Translations under genes and position numbers: made by a program
In this document: positions 1 through 5,457 of the stretch, one piece after another
How positions within the stretch are numbered: the first letter of the stretch is position 1
Layout: each line of letters starts with the position of its first letter
NCBI GenBank assembly: GCA_948949055.1
Contig: CARBWQ010000073.1
Coordinates: forward strand, 1-5,457
Length of the DNA: 5,457 nucleotides
From: an uncultured Eubacteriales bacterium
Lineage (GTDB): Bacteria; Bacillota; Clostridia; Christensenellales; UBA1242
Direction of reading: 5' to 3'
The notes under the pieces: model-generated
Databases searched by the model: none
Told to the model about the DNA's origin: nothing
Seen by the model: the letters and a program-made list of their open reading frames with translations, nothing else

Positions 1-10
1 GTTAACAAAA

Positions 11-925
11 GTGGCAAATATAGTAGAATTATTTGGAAAAGAAGTTTCTTTTAAAGATAATATTTGCAATAGTAGTGGGCAATATCAGCAAGGCAAAGAT
101 TATAGATATAATTTGTATATTAGTATTACAGATGTTTGTCTTGCTAGTTGCCCTTTTTGCAATAATAGCACCAAGAAAAAGACTACAAAATCTGATAAAA
201 AGTTCGACCTTGACAAGTTAAAATTGGTTATCGAAGAGCTTAAAGCTAAAAAACTGATAAATCGCATTTCTATAACTGGTGGAGAACCATTACTTGATAT
301 AGACCTTTTAAATAAAGTGCTTAATTTAGTGTTTGAAGTGTGTGGAGAACATCAAATTGTAACTATAAATACAAATGGTGTTAATCTTGAAAATATTTTT
401 AAGCTTGATAGAATTAATAAAATTTATGGTATACATATTTCTAGGCATCATTATAAAGATGAGATTAATGATGAGATTTTTGGGTTTAAAACGGCACATA
501 TTGATGACATAAAAAAGGTGATTGAGAGGGCTGAAAATAAGCAGTTGATTAGATTAAATTCGCTTTTGATGAAAGATTTTATTGACAGTAAGAGCGAAGT
601 TGAAAAGTATCTTGAAATGTCAGGCAATTTGGGCGTATTTAGGGTAGGATTTGTAGGACTTATGCCTTTAAATGACTACTCAAAAGAACATTTTATAGAA
701 TATAAAGATATTTTTGATAATTTATGTGAAAAAAGCGTGGTTGTTAAGCAATTCTATAATATGGACATATGTGATTGCATTAATGGAATGTATATGGCAG
801 ATAATGGACAACTTGTAGAATTTTATGCTAGAAATGTGAGAAATCTTTGTCCTTGCAATGTTGGTCAGCTTAACTATACTTATGATAATAAATTGTGTGC
901 AGGGTTTAATAATCCAATATTTTAG
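11..925 (+). CDS. Radical SAM enzyme, MoaA/SPASM-like, with extra C-terminal cysteines
   Basis: Seen: a 304-residue reading frame with the radical SAM cluster motif CLASCPFC (C43, C47, C50; C-x3-C-x2-C) after the strand YNLYISIT, and the SAM-binding GGEP motif at 90-93. The stretch TINTNG (118-123) fits the following barrel strand. The N-terminal two thirds therefore form a radical SAM barrel most like the MoaA/SPASM class. The last 50 residues hold five more cysteines (C254, C256, C280, C282, C296) that could bind an auxiliary Fe-S cluster. Known: such enzymes cleave SAM reductively and act on peptides, nucleotides or cofactors in the anaerobic cytosol; the substrate here is unknown. The GTG at 11 is only a provisional start. 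No ribosome binding site precedes it, and the frame stays open to the left edge, so the true start may lie a few codons upstream, outside the window. It sits 7 nt before a second radical SAM gene and is probably co-transcribed with it. Confidence 0.85.
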   Translation: MANIVELFGKEVSFKDNICNSSGQYQQGKDYRYNLYISITDVCLASCPFCNNSTKKKTTKSDKKFDLDKLKLVIEELKAKKLINRISITGGEPLLDIDLLNKVLNLVFEVCGEHQIVTINTNGVNLENIFKLDRINKIYGIHISRHHYKDEINDEIFGFKTAHIDDIKKVIERAENKQLIRLNSLLMKDFIDSKSEVEKYLEMSGNLGVFRVGFVGLMPLNDYSKEHFIEYKDIFDNLCEKSVVVKQFYNMDICDCINGMYMADNGQLVEFYARNVRNLCPCNVGQLNYTYDNKLCAGFNNPIF

Positions 926-929
926 AGGA
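924..929 (+). promoter_or_regulatory. Ribosome binding site for the HemN-like gene
   Basis: AGAGGA overlaps the TAG stop of the upstream gene and lies 3 nt before the ATG at 933. It decides the start: the same frame is open back to an ATG at 858 inside the upstream gene, but those 25 codons have no ribosome binding site, encode a hydrophobic stretch unlike the family N-terminus, and overlap the other CDS. Confidence 0.7.
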
Positions 930-932
930 AAA

Positions 933-2222
933 ATGCAAAAAATACAAAAAATTAATAAGATTTTTAATAAATTAAAGAAAAATGATAAATTAAACACCTC
1001 TTATCCAATCGAGAAAGAGGACTGGGCAATATATAAAACTGAACAAGAACTTGATTTTAATGAAGACAAACTTTGTTATTATATCCATATACCTTTCTGC
1101 AAAACAAAGTGTAAGTTTTGTGAATATGTAAAATATATAAAAAGTGATGATAATTTAGAAAGCGAATATATTAATTTATTAATAAAAGATATAGATAAGT
1201 TTACAAAATCACATTCAAATATTACTCTTTATGGGCTTGATATTGGTGGTGGAACTCCTTTATGTTTAAATGATGGTAATTTTGAACAATTACTATTGTT
1301 TATAAAAAATAATGTTTTTGAAAAGCTTAAATTATCAGCTGATTTTGAACCAAGCATTGAAGCGACTTTTATATCACTTACAGAAGAGAAAGTTAAGATG
1401 ATTGCTGGCTGTGGGATTAAGCGTATTTCCTTTGGTCTGCAAACAGTAAATAAAAAGTTTTTAAAAGATAACGACAGAGAGAACCCTACGATTCAAAGAA
1501 TGGATCAGGCAAAAAAGTGGTGCAAAGATAATGGAATTGAAAAGATTAATATAGATTTCATGTATGGACTTAAAGGTCAGACTTTGAATGATCTTAAAAA
1601 TTCATTGGCAACTATTGAATATTTCAAGCCTGAACAGGTTACTCTTTATGAGTTTCGCACAAATATATTAAAAATTAAAGAATATAAAAGTAAACGTCAA
1701 CTTTTTAATCAATATAAGTTTCTTTATAAGGGACTTAAAAAACTTGGATATTATGGTCGTTTTGGTCAAAATACCTTTTCGCTAGATGATAAGGATTTGG
1801 GTTTATCTTCTTATATTCGAAACAGAATGATTAATAATATTTCATATAAAGGATTTGGAATCTCATCGCAAAGCAAGAGTAAAAATGGAGTAAGCTATAA
1901 TATAGGTAAATCTGATAGACCTTTGCAAGAATGTTTGGCTTGTGGAAGCTTTGATAGCGAGGATACCTATTTTCTTCCTAAGGAAGAGATGCTTGCAAAA
2001 TATATTGCGATAAGTGGATATTGTGGTCAATTCAATATTAAAATAATGAATGAAATTTTAGGGAAATCAGCAAGAGATTGTTATAAAATTCAATTTGATT
2101 TTTTAATAAAAAGAAGGTATGTCGAAATAGTAGATGATATTGTTTACATAACAAAGAGGGGATTTAAATGTTATGGGGCAGTGCTGTCGTTGTTCTATCC
2201 AAAATATAAAAAACAAGGATAA
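933..2222 (+). CDS. HemN/HemW-family (coproporphyrinogen III oxidase-like) radical SAM protein
   Basis: A 429-residue protein with the HemN-family hallmarks in order. They are YIHIPFCKTKCKFC (Y50; cluster cysteines C56, C60, C63), GGGTP (105-109, SAM binding), E143 in SIEATF, RISFGLQT (164-171), NIDFMYGLKGQT (206-217), GFGISS near 307-312, and a C-terminal region (about 348-420) resembling the HemN_C winged-helix domain. The residue after C63 is Glu followed by Tyr, closer to HemW-like proteins than to true HemN (CxxxCxxCxC). Known: the family includes the heme chaperone HemW, heme-degrading methylases and class C radical SAM methyltransferases that use two SAM molecules. HemW normally has an E-x-NP motif where this protein has EATF, and an N-terminal extension of about 45 residues precedes the barrel. 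I therefore infer a specialised enzyme rather than housekeeping HemW. A CxxC pair (C334, C337) is also present. It follows another radical SAM gene by 7 nt; the terminator stem begins inside its last codons. Confidence 0.85.
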   Translation: MQKIQKINKIFNKLKKNDKLNTSYPIEKEDWAIYKTEQELDFNEDKLCYYIHIPFCKTKCKFCEYVKYIKSDDNLESEYINLLIKDIDKFTKSHSNITLYGLDIGGGTPLCLNDGNFEQLLLFIKNNVFEKLKLSADFEPSIEATFISLTEEKVKMIAGCGIKRISFGLQTVNKKFLKDNDRENPTIQRMDQAKKWCKDNGIEKINIDFMYGLKGQTLNDLKNSLATIEYFKPEQVTLYEFRTNILKIKEYKSKRQLFNQYKFLYKGLKKLGYYGRFGQNTFSLDDKDLGLSSYIRNRMINNISYKGFGISSQSKSKNGVSYNIGKSDRPLQECLACGSFDSEDTYFLPKEEMLAKYIAISGYCGQFNIKIMNEILGKSARDCYKIQFDFLIKRRYVEIVDDIVYITKRGFKCYGAVLSLFYPKYKKQG

Positions 2223-2246
2223 TTTGATAAAAATCCTTGTTTTTTT
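2208..2246. terminator. Bidirectional rho-independent terminator between convergent genes
   Basis: Arms 2208-2220 (A-tract then CAAGGAT) and 2233-2245 (ATCCTTG then T-tract) form a 13-bp stem around a 12-nt loop, followed on the plus strand by T's to 2246 and a second T-run at 2250-2256. Read on the minus strand the same stem ends in six T's, so it can also stop glyS transcription. The 5' arm includes the last codons and part of the TAA stop of the HemN-like gene. Confidence 0.85.
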
Positions 2247-2293
2247 GCGTTTTTTTATTAAATTTTAATATATTTTCCTAAATTATCTATAAT

Positions 2294-3670
2294 TTAATTA
2301 AATTTTATTCTTAGAGCTATATAGTCAACGAGGTCGTTTACGTTAACTCTTACTTGCTCCATGCTATCCCTATCACGAATAGTAACAGTATTGTCTTCAA
2401 GAGTGTCAAAGTCAATAGTAACACAGAAAGGTGTACCTATTTCATCTTGTCTGCGATAACGTTTTCCAATAGAACCTGCCTCATCATAATCACACATGAA
2501 TTCTTTGCTAAGCATAGAGTAAATTTCTTTTGCTTTGTCGCCCAAGTTCTTTTGAAGTGGTAAGATAGCAACTTTGTATGGAGCGATGGCAGGGTGAAGA
2601 TGCATTACAACTCTTGTTTCTCCATTTTCAAGAGCTTCTTCTTCATAAGCTTCACACATTAAAGCTAGTGTAAGTCTGTCTGCACCGATTGAATATTCAA
2701 TTACTGTTGGAAGATATTTTTCGTTGGTGACAGGATCAAGATAATTCATGTTTTTACCACTGAACTCTTGATGTCTAGATAAATCCCAAGTTCCACGATG
2801 GTGAATTCCATTAAGTTCCTGCCAGCCCATAGGGAAGAGGAATTGAATATCACAAGCAGCCTTTGCATAATGAGCAAGTTTGTCATGGTCATGATATCTT
2901 AAATGGTCCTCTTTAAGTCCAAGGTCATTTACAAAATTCCATGCTCTTTGTTTATAGTCGTTATATATATCCATACTTTCTACATCTTTGCAGAACTTTT
3001 GAAGTTCCATTTGCTCAAATTCAATTGTTCTGAAAAGGAAGTTTCCAGGAGTAATTTCATTTCTAAATGATTTTCCTATTTGTGCAATAGCGAAAGGTAC
3101 TTTTGCACGTGTTGAGCGTTGAACATTAAGGAAATTTATATATTCTCCTTGACAAGTTTCTGGTCTAAGATAGACAATGTCGTTACTGTCACCAGTCATT
3201 GCACGAGAGGTTGTAAACATTGGATTAAACTTTCTGATTTGTGTAAAATCTCTTTTCCCACAAACGGGACACTTGACGTCATGTTCTTCAATATAAGCTT
3301 CCATTTCTTCATTAGTCATGCCTTCTGCTGAAACTTTTCCTTTGCTATGATTTTCAATCAATGTGTCAGCACGATGTCTAGTTTTACAGTTTTTGCAATC
3401 CATCTTTGGGTCGCCAAAGCTTTCAACATGACCAGAAGCCTGCCAAACGGTAGGGTTCATAAGAATTGCAGCATCAACACCAAAGGTTGAAGGATCTTCT
3501 TGTACAAAGCGTTTCCACCAAGCTCTTTTAATATTATTTTTAAGTTCAACTCCCACTGGACCGAAGTCCCAAGTGTTTGCAAAGCCTCCATAGATTTCAC
3601 TTCCAGGGAAGATAAAACCACGAGATTTGCACAAGTTGACAATTTTATCCATAGTTACTTTTGTTTCCAT
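2294..3670 (-). CDS. glyS: Glycyl-tRNA synthetase, single-chain dimeric (class II, eukaryote/archaea-like) type
   Basis: Charges tRNA-Gly with glycine in the cytosol using ATP. The 458 residues match the usual length of bacterial alpha2 GlyRS (about 460) and run without break. The N-terminus MDKIVNLCKSRGFIFPGSEIYGG is typical in position and content. Two CxxC pairs, C92/C95 and C134/C137, form the zinc-binding insertion. Motif 2 is FRNE (202-205) with the downstream RTIEFEQMELQKF. Motif 3 is SIGADRL with R332. The C-terminal anticodon-binding domain spans about 365-455 (KVAILPL through RIRD-like strands). This is the type unrelated to the alpha2beta2 GlyQ/GlyS enzyme, although the symbol glyS (or glyQS) is used for both. 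The ATG at 3670 has an AAGGAG site 6 nt upstream. A T-box leader and a strong promoter precede it, so expression should follow tRNA-Gly charging. It converges on the radical SAM operon and shares its terminator. Confidence 0.97.
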   Translation of the reverse strand: METKVTMDKIVNLCKSRGFIFPGSEIYGGFANTWDFGPVGVELKNNIKRAWWKRFVQEDPSTFGVDAAILMNPTVWQASGHVESFGDPKMDCKNCKTRHRADTLIENHSKGKVSAEGMTNEEMEAYIEEHDVKCPVCGKRDFTQIRKFNPMFTTSRAMTGDSNDIVYLRPETCQGEYINFLNVQRSTRAKVPFAIAQIGKSFRNEITPGNFLFRTIEFEQMELQKFCKDVESMDIYNDYKQRAWNFVNDLGLKEDHLRYHDHDKLAHYAKAACDIQFLFPMGWQELNGIHHRGTWDLSRHQEFSGKNMNYLDPVTNEKYLPTVIEYSIGADRLTLALMCEAYEEEALENGETRVVMHLHPAIAPYKVAILPLQKNLGDKAKEIYSMLSKEFMCDYDEAGSIGKRYRRQDEIGTPFCVTIDFDTLEDNTVTIRDRDSMEQVRVNVNDLVDYIALRIKFN

Positions 3671-3676
3671 ATTTGA

Positions 3677-3682
3677 CTCCTT
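3677..3682 (-). promoter_or_regulatory. Ribosome binding site of glyS
   Basis: AAGGAG on the minus strand lies 6 nt upstream of the ATG at 3670, which is ideal spacing and supports that start. Confidence 0.85.
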
Positions 3683-3746
3683 ATTATTGTTTTTAATGAT
3701 TTTTTAACTTTTTTGGCAGTTTTAAGTAAAATTTTTATTAATTAAT

Positions 3747-3777
3747 AAAAAAATCCCTACTGCCTAATGCAATAGGG
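3747..3777 (-). terminator. T-box-controlled attenuator (intrinsic terminator) in the glyS leader
   Basis: On the minus strand CCCTATTGC (3777-3769) pairs with GCAGTAGGG (3763-3755). This gives nine pairs, one of them a G-U wobble, around a 5-nt loop, followed by A and seven T's (3753-3747). Its 5' arm begins with the CCCT that the antiterminator also needs, so only one of the two structures can form. The terminator lies 76 nt before the glyS start codon. Confidence 0.93.
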
Positions 3778-3913
3778 GCGTATATTTACGCTGTTCCACC
3801 CTAATTCACGATTATTAAAAATCGCCTCATTTTGTCATATCGCTGACATGCGTTAAACTCGGGAGTTGCCAATTCCTTCAACATTTAAATAATAAATATC
3901 TCATTGATATTTC
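3747..3913 (-). promoter_or_regulatory. T-box riboswitch leader of glyS (tRNA-Gly sensing)
   Basis: The minus strand carries AGGGTGGAACAGCG (3802-3789), which differs from the T-box consensus AGGGTGGNACCGCG at one fixed position. AGGG pairs with CCCT (3777-3774), and GCGTA pairs with TACGC just before it, enclosing the seven-base bulge TGGAACA. This is the classical antiterminator. The bulge TGGA is complementary to a tRNA 3' end UCCA, as expected for bacterial tRNA-Gly with U at the discriminator position. Binding of uncharged tRNA would stabilise the antiterminator over the adjacent terminator and allow glyS expression. Only about 110 nt separate the predicted transcription start from the T-box sequence. 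I see three small hairpins there (3894-3912, 3833-3848, 3809-3824) and a possible fourth at 3848-3884, but no clear canonical long Stem I with its distal loops. A GGC triplet at 3870-3868 is a candidate glycine specifier, unproven. Confidence 0.93.
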
Positions 3914-3919
3914 ATAATT

Positions 3920-3948
3920 ATTATATTAAATGTAAAAATTATTGTCAA
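3920..3948 (-). promoter_or_regulatory. Sigma-70/SigA-type promoter of the glyS T-box leader
   Basis: On the minus strand TTGACA (3948-3943) and TATAAT (3925-3920) are both perfect consensus hexamers separated by exactly 17 bp. Transcription should begin near 3913. An 8-bp-arm inverted repeat (3936-3955) is centred on the -35 box, but in such AT-rich DNA this may be chance. Confidence 0.9.
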
Positions 3949-3987
3949 ATAATTTATCGATATTTTTTATTAATTTAATATTGTAAC

Positions 3988-4016
3988 TTTACATTAATCT
4001 TTCTTTATGCTATAAT
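3988..4016 (+). promoter_or_regulatory. Extended -10 SigA-type promoter of the hypothetical gene
   Basis: TTTACA (3988-3993, five of six consensus bases) and TATAAT (4011-4016) are separated by 17 bp, with TGC directly before the -10 box giving an extended -10. Transcription should start around 4023, leaving a very short 5' leader of about a dozen bases before the ATG at 4036. It is back-to-back with the glyS promoter; the two -35 boxes are 39 bp apart. Confidence 0.85.
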
Positions 4017-4023
4017 CATATAT

Positions 4024-4030
4024 AAAGGAG
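4024..4030 (+). promoter_or_regulatory. Ribosome binding site of the hypothetical gene
   Basis: AAAGGAG lies 5 nt upstream of the ATG at 4036, a strong match that fixes the start. Confidence 0.85.
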
Positions 4031-4035
4031 TAGAG

Positions 4036-4632
4036 ATGAAAAAGAAATTGTTTTCAATAGATGGATATAATGAAATTGAAATTGATTTTGAAAAGATAGA
4101 TTTAGTAAATGCTATTGATATATCATCTCTATTAAAAACTTATACCGATTGCAATGTTGTTATGGCAACTCGTGATGTAAGTGTTTATGTTACATTAGCA
4201 GAAGCAGGTGAGGAAATTGACCTTCGTAATAGATACAATCTGCTGGGCAGATCATATATATTTAATAATGATAAATATCAAATTAAAAGAAAAGATGTAG
4301 AAACAGAGTCAAGAGTTATTCTTTATACCAATGGTATGAGTCAAATTGTAAAGGGTGAAATATTTGAGGGAAAATACATTTTGGTTGATAAAGTTTGGCA
4401 ATTATATAGTTATATAGATAAGCCTAAAAAATATGTTACCGTCACAAAACATTTTTGTTTTAAATCGCCTTGGGGAGAAATTATTTACGCTCCAACTGGT
4501 TCTAAACTTTGCGTTGAATTTATAGATGAGCGAGAATTCTTTGTGGTATCAAATTCATTTTTTAAGTCGGCTTATAATGTTCAAGAAGAACTTGGAGATA
4601 TAGATAATTTAATAAAAAATCAACAAATTTAA
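4036..4632 (+). CDS. Hypothetical protein, small, soluble, beta-rich
   Basis: I do not recognise this 198-residue protein. It has no signal peptide, no membrane segment and no obvious metal-binding or catalytic motif, so it is probably cytosolic. Its composition (alternating hydrophobic and polar residues, many Val, Ile, Tyr and Phe) suggests mostly beta structure. Three segments look alike: GRSYIFNNDKYQ (71-82), GKYILVDKVWQLY (112-124) and REFFVVSNSFFKSAY (166-180). Each has an aromatic-aliphatic strand, a short polar turn and another aromatic, hinting at three degenerate modules. The last one faintly resembles the small PGDYG-type beta domain, but this is a guess. A real gene is well supported: it has an extended -10 promoter, a strong ribosome binding site, no competing frame of similar quality and its own terminator. 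It is transcribed alone, divergent from glyS and convergent with the ABC-F gene, so neighbours say little about its job. Confidence 0.85.
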   Translation: MKKKLFSIDGYNEIEIDFEKIDLVNAIDISSLLKTYTDCNVVMATRDVSVYVTLAEAGEEIDLRNRYNLLGRSYIFNNDKYQIKRKDVETESRVILYTNGMSQIVKGEIFEGKYILVDKVWQLYSYIDKPKKYVTVTKHFCFKSPWGEIIYAPTGSKLCVEFIDEREFFVVSNSFFKSAYNVQEELGDIDNLIKNQQI

Positions 4633-4645
4633 TAAAAAAAAGCGA

Positions 4646-4673
4646 AAAAAAGAGGCAAATTTGCCTCTTTTTT
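4646..4673. terminator. Bidirectional rho-independent terminator (perfect 14-bp palindrome)
   Basis: Arms 4646-4659 (six A's then GAGGCAAA) and 4660-4673 (TTTGCCTC then six T's) are perfectly complementary, with no spacer; the loop would come from the central AAATTT. It gives a GAGGC/GCCTC-core hairpin with a T-tract in both directions. It lies 13 nt after the stop at 4632 and 23 nt after the end of the convergent ABC-F gene, so it serves both. Confidence 0.9.
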
Positions 4674-4696
4674 ATTAATTATCTGATTTTATCTAA

Positions 4697-5457
4697 TTAT
4701 TTTTGATACTTCTCAATATATTCTTGATATGTGCCTGTAAAGTCAATAATCTTATTTTCGTCAACAATATCAATGATTCTATTGGCGACAGTTTCGATAA
4801 TTTCTTGGTCGTGAGTAGAGAAGATTAGGTTGCCTCTAAAATTCACCATACCTTTGTTTAGGGCAGTAATTGATTCAAGGTCGAGGTGGTTGGTTGGTTC
4901 ATCTAATATAACAAGGTTTCCTTGTTCAAGCATCATCTTAGCAAGCATACATCTTACGCGTTCTCCACCAGAAAGTACATTTGCTGGCTTCATATTTTCT
5001 TCGCCTGTAAACAACATTCTTCCAAGCCAACTTCTTATATAAGTTTCATTTTGGTCTTGTGAGAATTGGCGTAACCAGTCAACAATAGATGAGGTATTAT
5101 TCTCAAAATATTCATTATTGTTTTGTGGTAAGTTTGTCATTTTTATAGTCTTTCCAACAAATACTTGTCCGTGGTCTGGCTTTTCATTTCCAAGGATAAT
5201 ATTGAATAAAGTGGTTAAAATTTGGCTATTTTTTGCAAAAAATACTACTTTTTGACCTTTTTCAATATTAAAACTTAAATTTTTGAACATTCCAGCCTTA
5301 GTCAAGTGATCAACTTTTAATATTTCTTTTCCAATCTCTTGGGTGTATTCAAAATTAATATATGGATATTTTCTTGACGATGGTTTGATATCTTCAATAG
5401 TAAGTCTTTCAAGTTCACGTTTACGGCTTGTTGCCTGTTTAGATTTGGAAGCGTTTG
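4697..5457 (-). CDS. ABC-F family ATPase, C-terminal half (YkpA/YbiT-like), partial
   Basis: The frame is open from the right edge to the TAA at 4697, so only the C-terminal 252 residues are visible; the start and first ATPase domain lie outside. A TTG at 5305 is in frame but is an internal leucine codon, not a start. Visible order: the end of the inter-domain linker with ASKSKQATSRKRELERL and IKPSSRKYP (about 2-31), then the second ABC domain. That domain has a Q-loop near LPQNNNEYF (about 109-117), signature LSGGERVRC (161-169), Walker B LVILDEP followed by TNHLDLES (181-195), and the H-loop histidine in STHDQE (215). Known: ABC-F proteins have no membrane domain and act on the ribosome, in translation factor or antibiotic-protection roles. 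The linker and the DWLRQFS and LGRMLF segments fit the YkpA/YbiT branch. Odd: the Walker A position reads AKNSQILTT (74-82) and lacks the glycines and the catalytic lysine. Resistance versus housekeeping role cannot be decided here. Confidence 0.93.
   Translation of the reverse strand, partial: NASKSKQATSRKRELERLTIEDIKPSSRKYPYINFEYTQEIGKEILKVDHLTKAGMFKNLSFNIEKGQKVVFFAKNSQILTTLFNIILGNEKPDHGQVFVGKTIKMTNLPQNNNEYFENNTSSIVDWLRQFSQDQNETYIRSWLGRMLFTGEENMKPANVLSGGERVRCMLAKMMLEQGNLVILDEPTNHLDLESITALNKGMVNFRGNLIFSTHDQEIIETVANRIIDIVDENKIIDFTGTYQEYIEKYQK

Noticed and set aside
460..483. Short direct repeat GATGAGATT ... GATGAGATT
   Set aside because: It is within the first radical SAM gene, encodes EI-rich sequence, has only two copies and is in frame; no sign of a mobile or CRISPR element.
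858..932. Upstream extension of the HemN-like gene to an ATG at 858
   Set aside because: The 25 extra codons overlap the preceding CDS, have no ribosome binding site and resemble nothing in the family; the ATG at 933 has AGAGGA just upstream.
722..997. Minus-strand open frame of 91 codons, hydrophobic
   Set aside because: It is antisense to both radical SAM genes, lies in AT-rich DNA, and has no good ribosome binding site or known domain; Ile/Phe richness is what antisense A/T-rich coding DNA gives.
2279..2296. Inverted repeat TAAATTAT / ATAATTTA with a 2-nt centre at the end of glyS
   Set aside because: It has A/T-only arms, a loop too small for an RNA hairpin as drawn, and no T-tract of its own; likely chance in AT-rich spacer, with the real terminator at 2208-2246.
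2354..2563. Plus-strand open frames inside glyS (also 3119-3331) and a shorter minus-strand frame at 3457-3642
   Set aside because: They lie wholly within the well-conserved glyS coding sequence in other frames and show no domain or start signal.
4830..5042. Plus-strand open frame inside the ABC-F gene
   Set aside because: It is antisense to the conserved signature and Walker B region and has no supporting signals.
1..5457. tRNA or rRNA genes, CRISPR arrays, insertion sequences or attachment sites
   Set aside because: I saw no cloverleaf-like GC-rich segments, regularly spaced repeats, transposase or integrase motifs or terminal inverted repeats.

Overview
The window is AT-rich DNA (roughly 30% G+C by eye) from a low-GC Firmicutes-type bacterium, probably a clostridial or related anaerobic lineage. 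The evidence is a T-box leader in front of glycyl-tRNA synthetase, two near-consensus vegetative sigma promoters, strong AGGAG ribosome binding sites, standard-code genes ending in TAA or TAG, and two oxygen-sensitive radical SAM enzymes. The exact lineage cannot be named from the sequence.

Layout: (1) 11-2222, plus strand: two tightly spaced radical SAM genes. The first is MoaA/SPASM-like with extra C-terminal cysteines. The second is of the HemN/HemW (coproporphyrinogen oxidase-like) type. They are 7 nt apart and almost certainly co-transcribed; the promoter and any partner or substrate gene lie left of the window. (2) 2208-2246: a hairpin with T-tracts on both strands ends this operon and the convergent glyS gene. 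(3) 2294-3670, minus strand: the dimer-type single-chain glycyl-tRNA synthetase. (4) 3671-4035: a 365-bp divergent regulatory region. It holds the glyS promoter (perfect -35 and -10 boxes, 17-bp spacer), a compact T-box riboswitch with mutually exclusive antiterminator and terminator, and a back-to-back promoter for the next gene. (5) 4036-4632, plus strand: a small soluble beta-rich protein of unknown function. (6) 4646-4673: a 14-bp perfect palindromic bidirectional terminator. (7) 4697 to the right edge, minus strand: the C-terminal half of an ABC-F ATPase of the YkpA/YbiT type, whose second nucleotide-binding site has a degenerate Walker A motif.

How they work together: glyS transcription should rise when uncharged tRNA-Gly accumulates, through the T-box. 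The ABC-F protein is also translation-related, but it is a separate, convergent unit. The two radical SAM proteins look like one functional module acting on an unidentified substrate. The points most worth following are this radical SAM pair, the unusually short T-box leader with a possible third pairing partner downstream of its terminator, and the lost P-loop lysine in the ABC-F protein.
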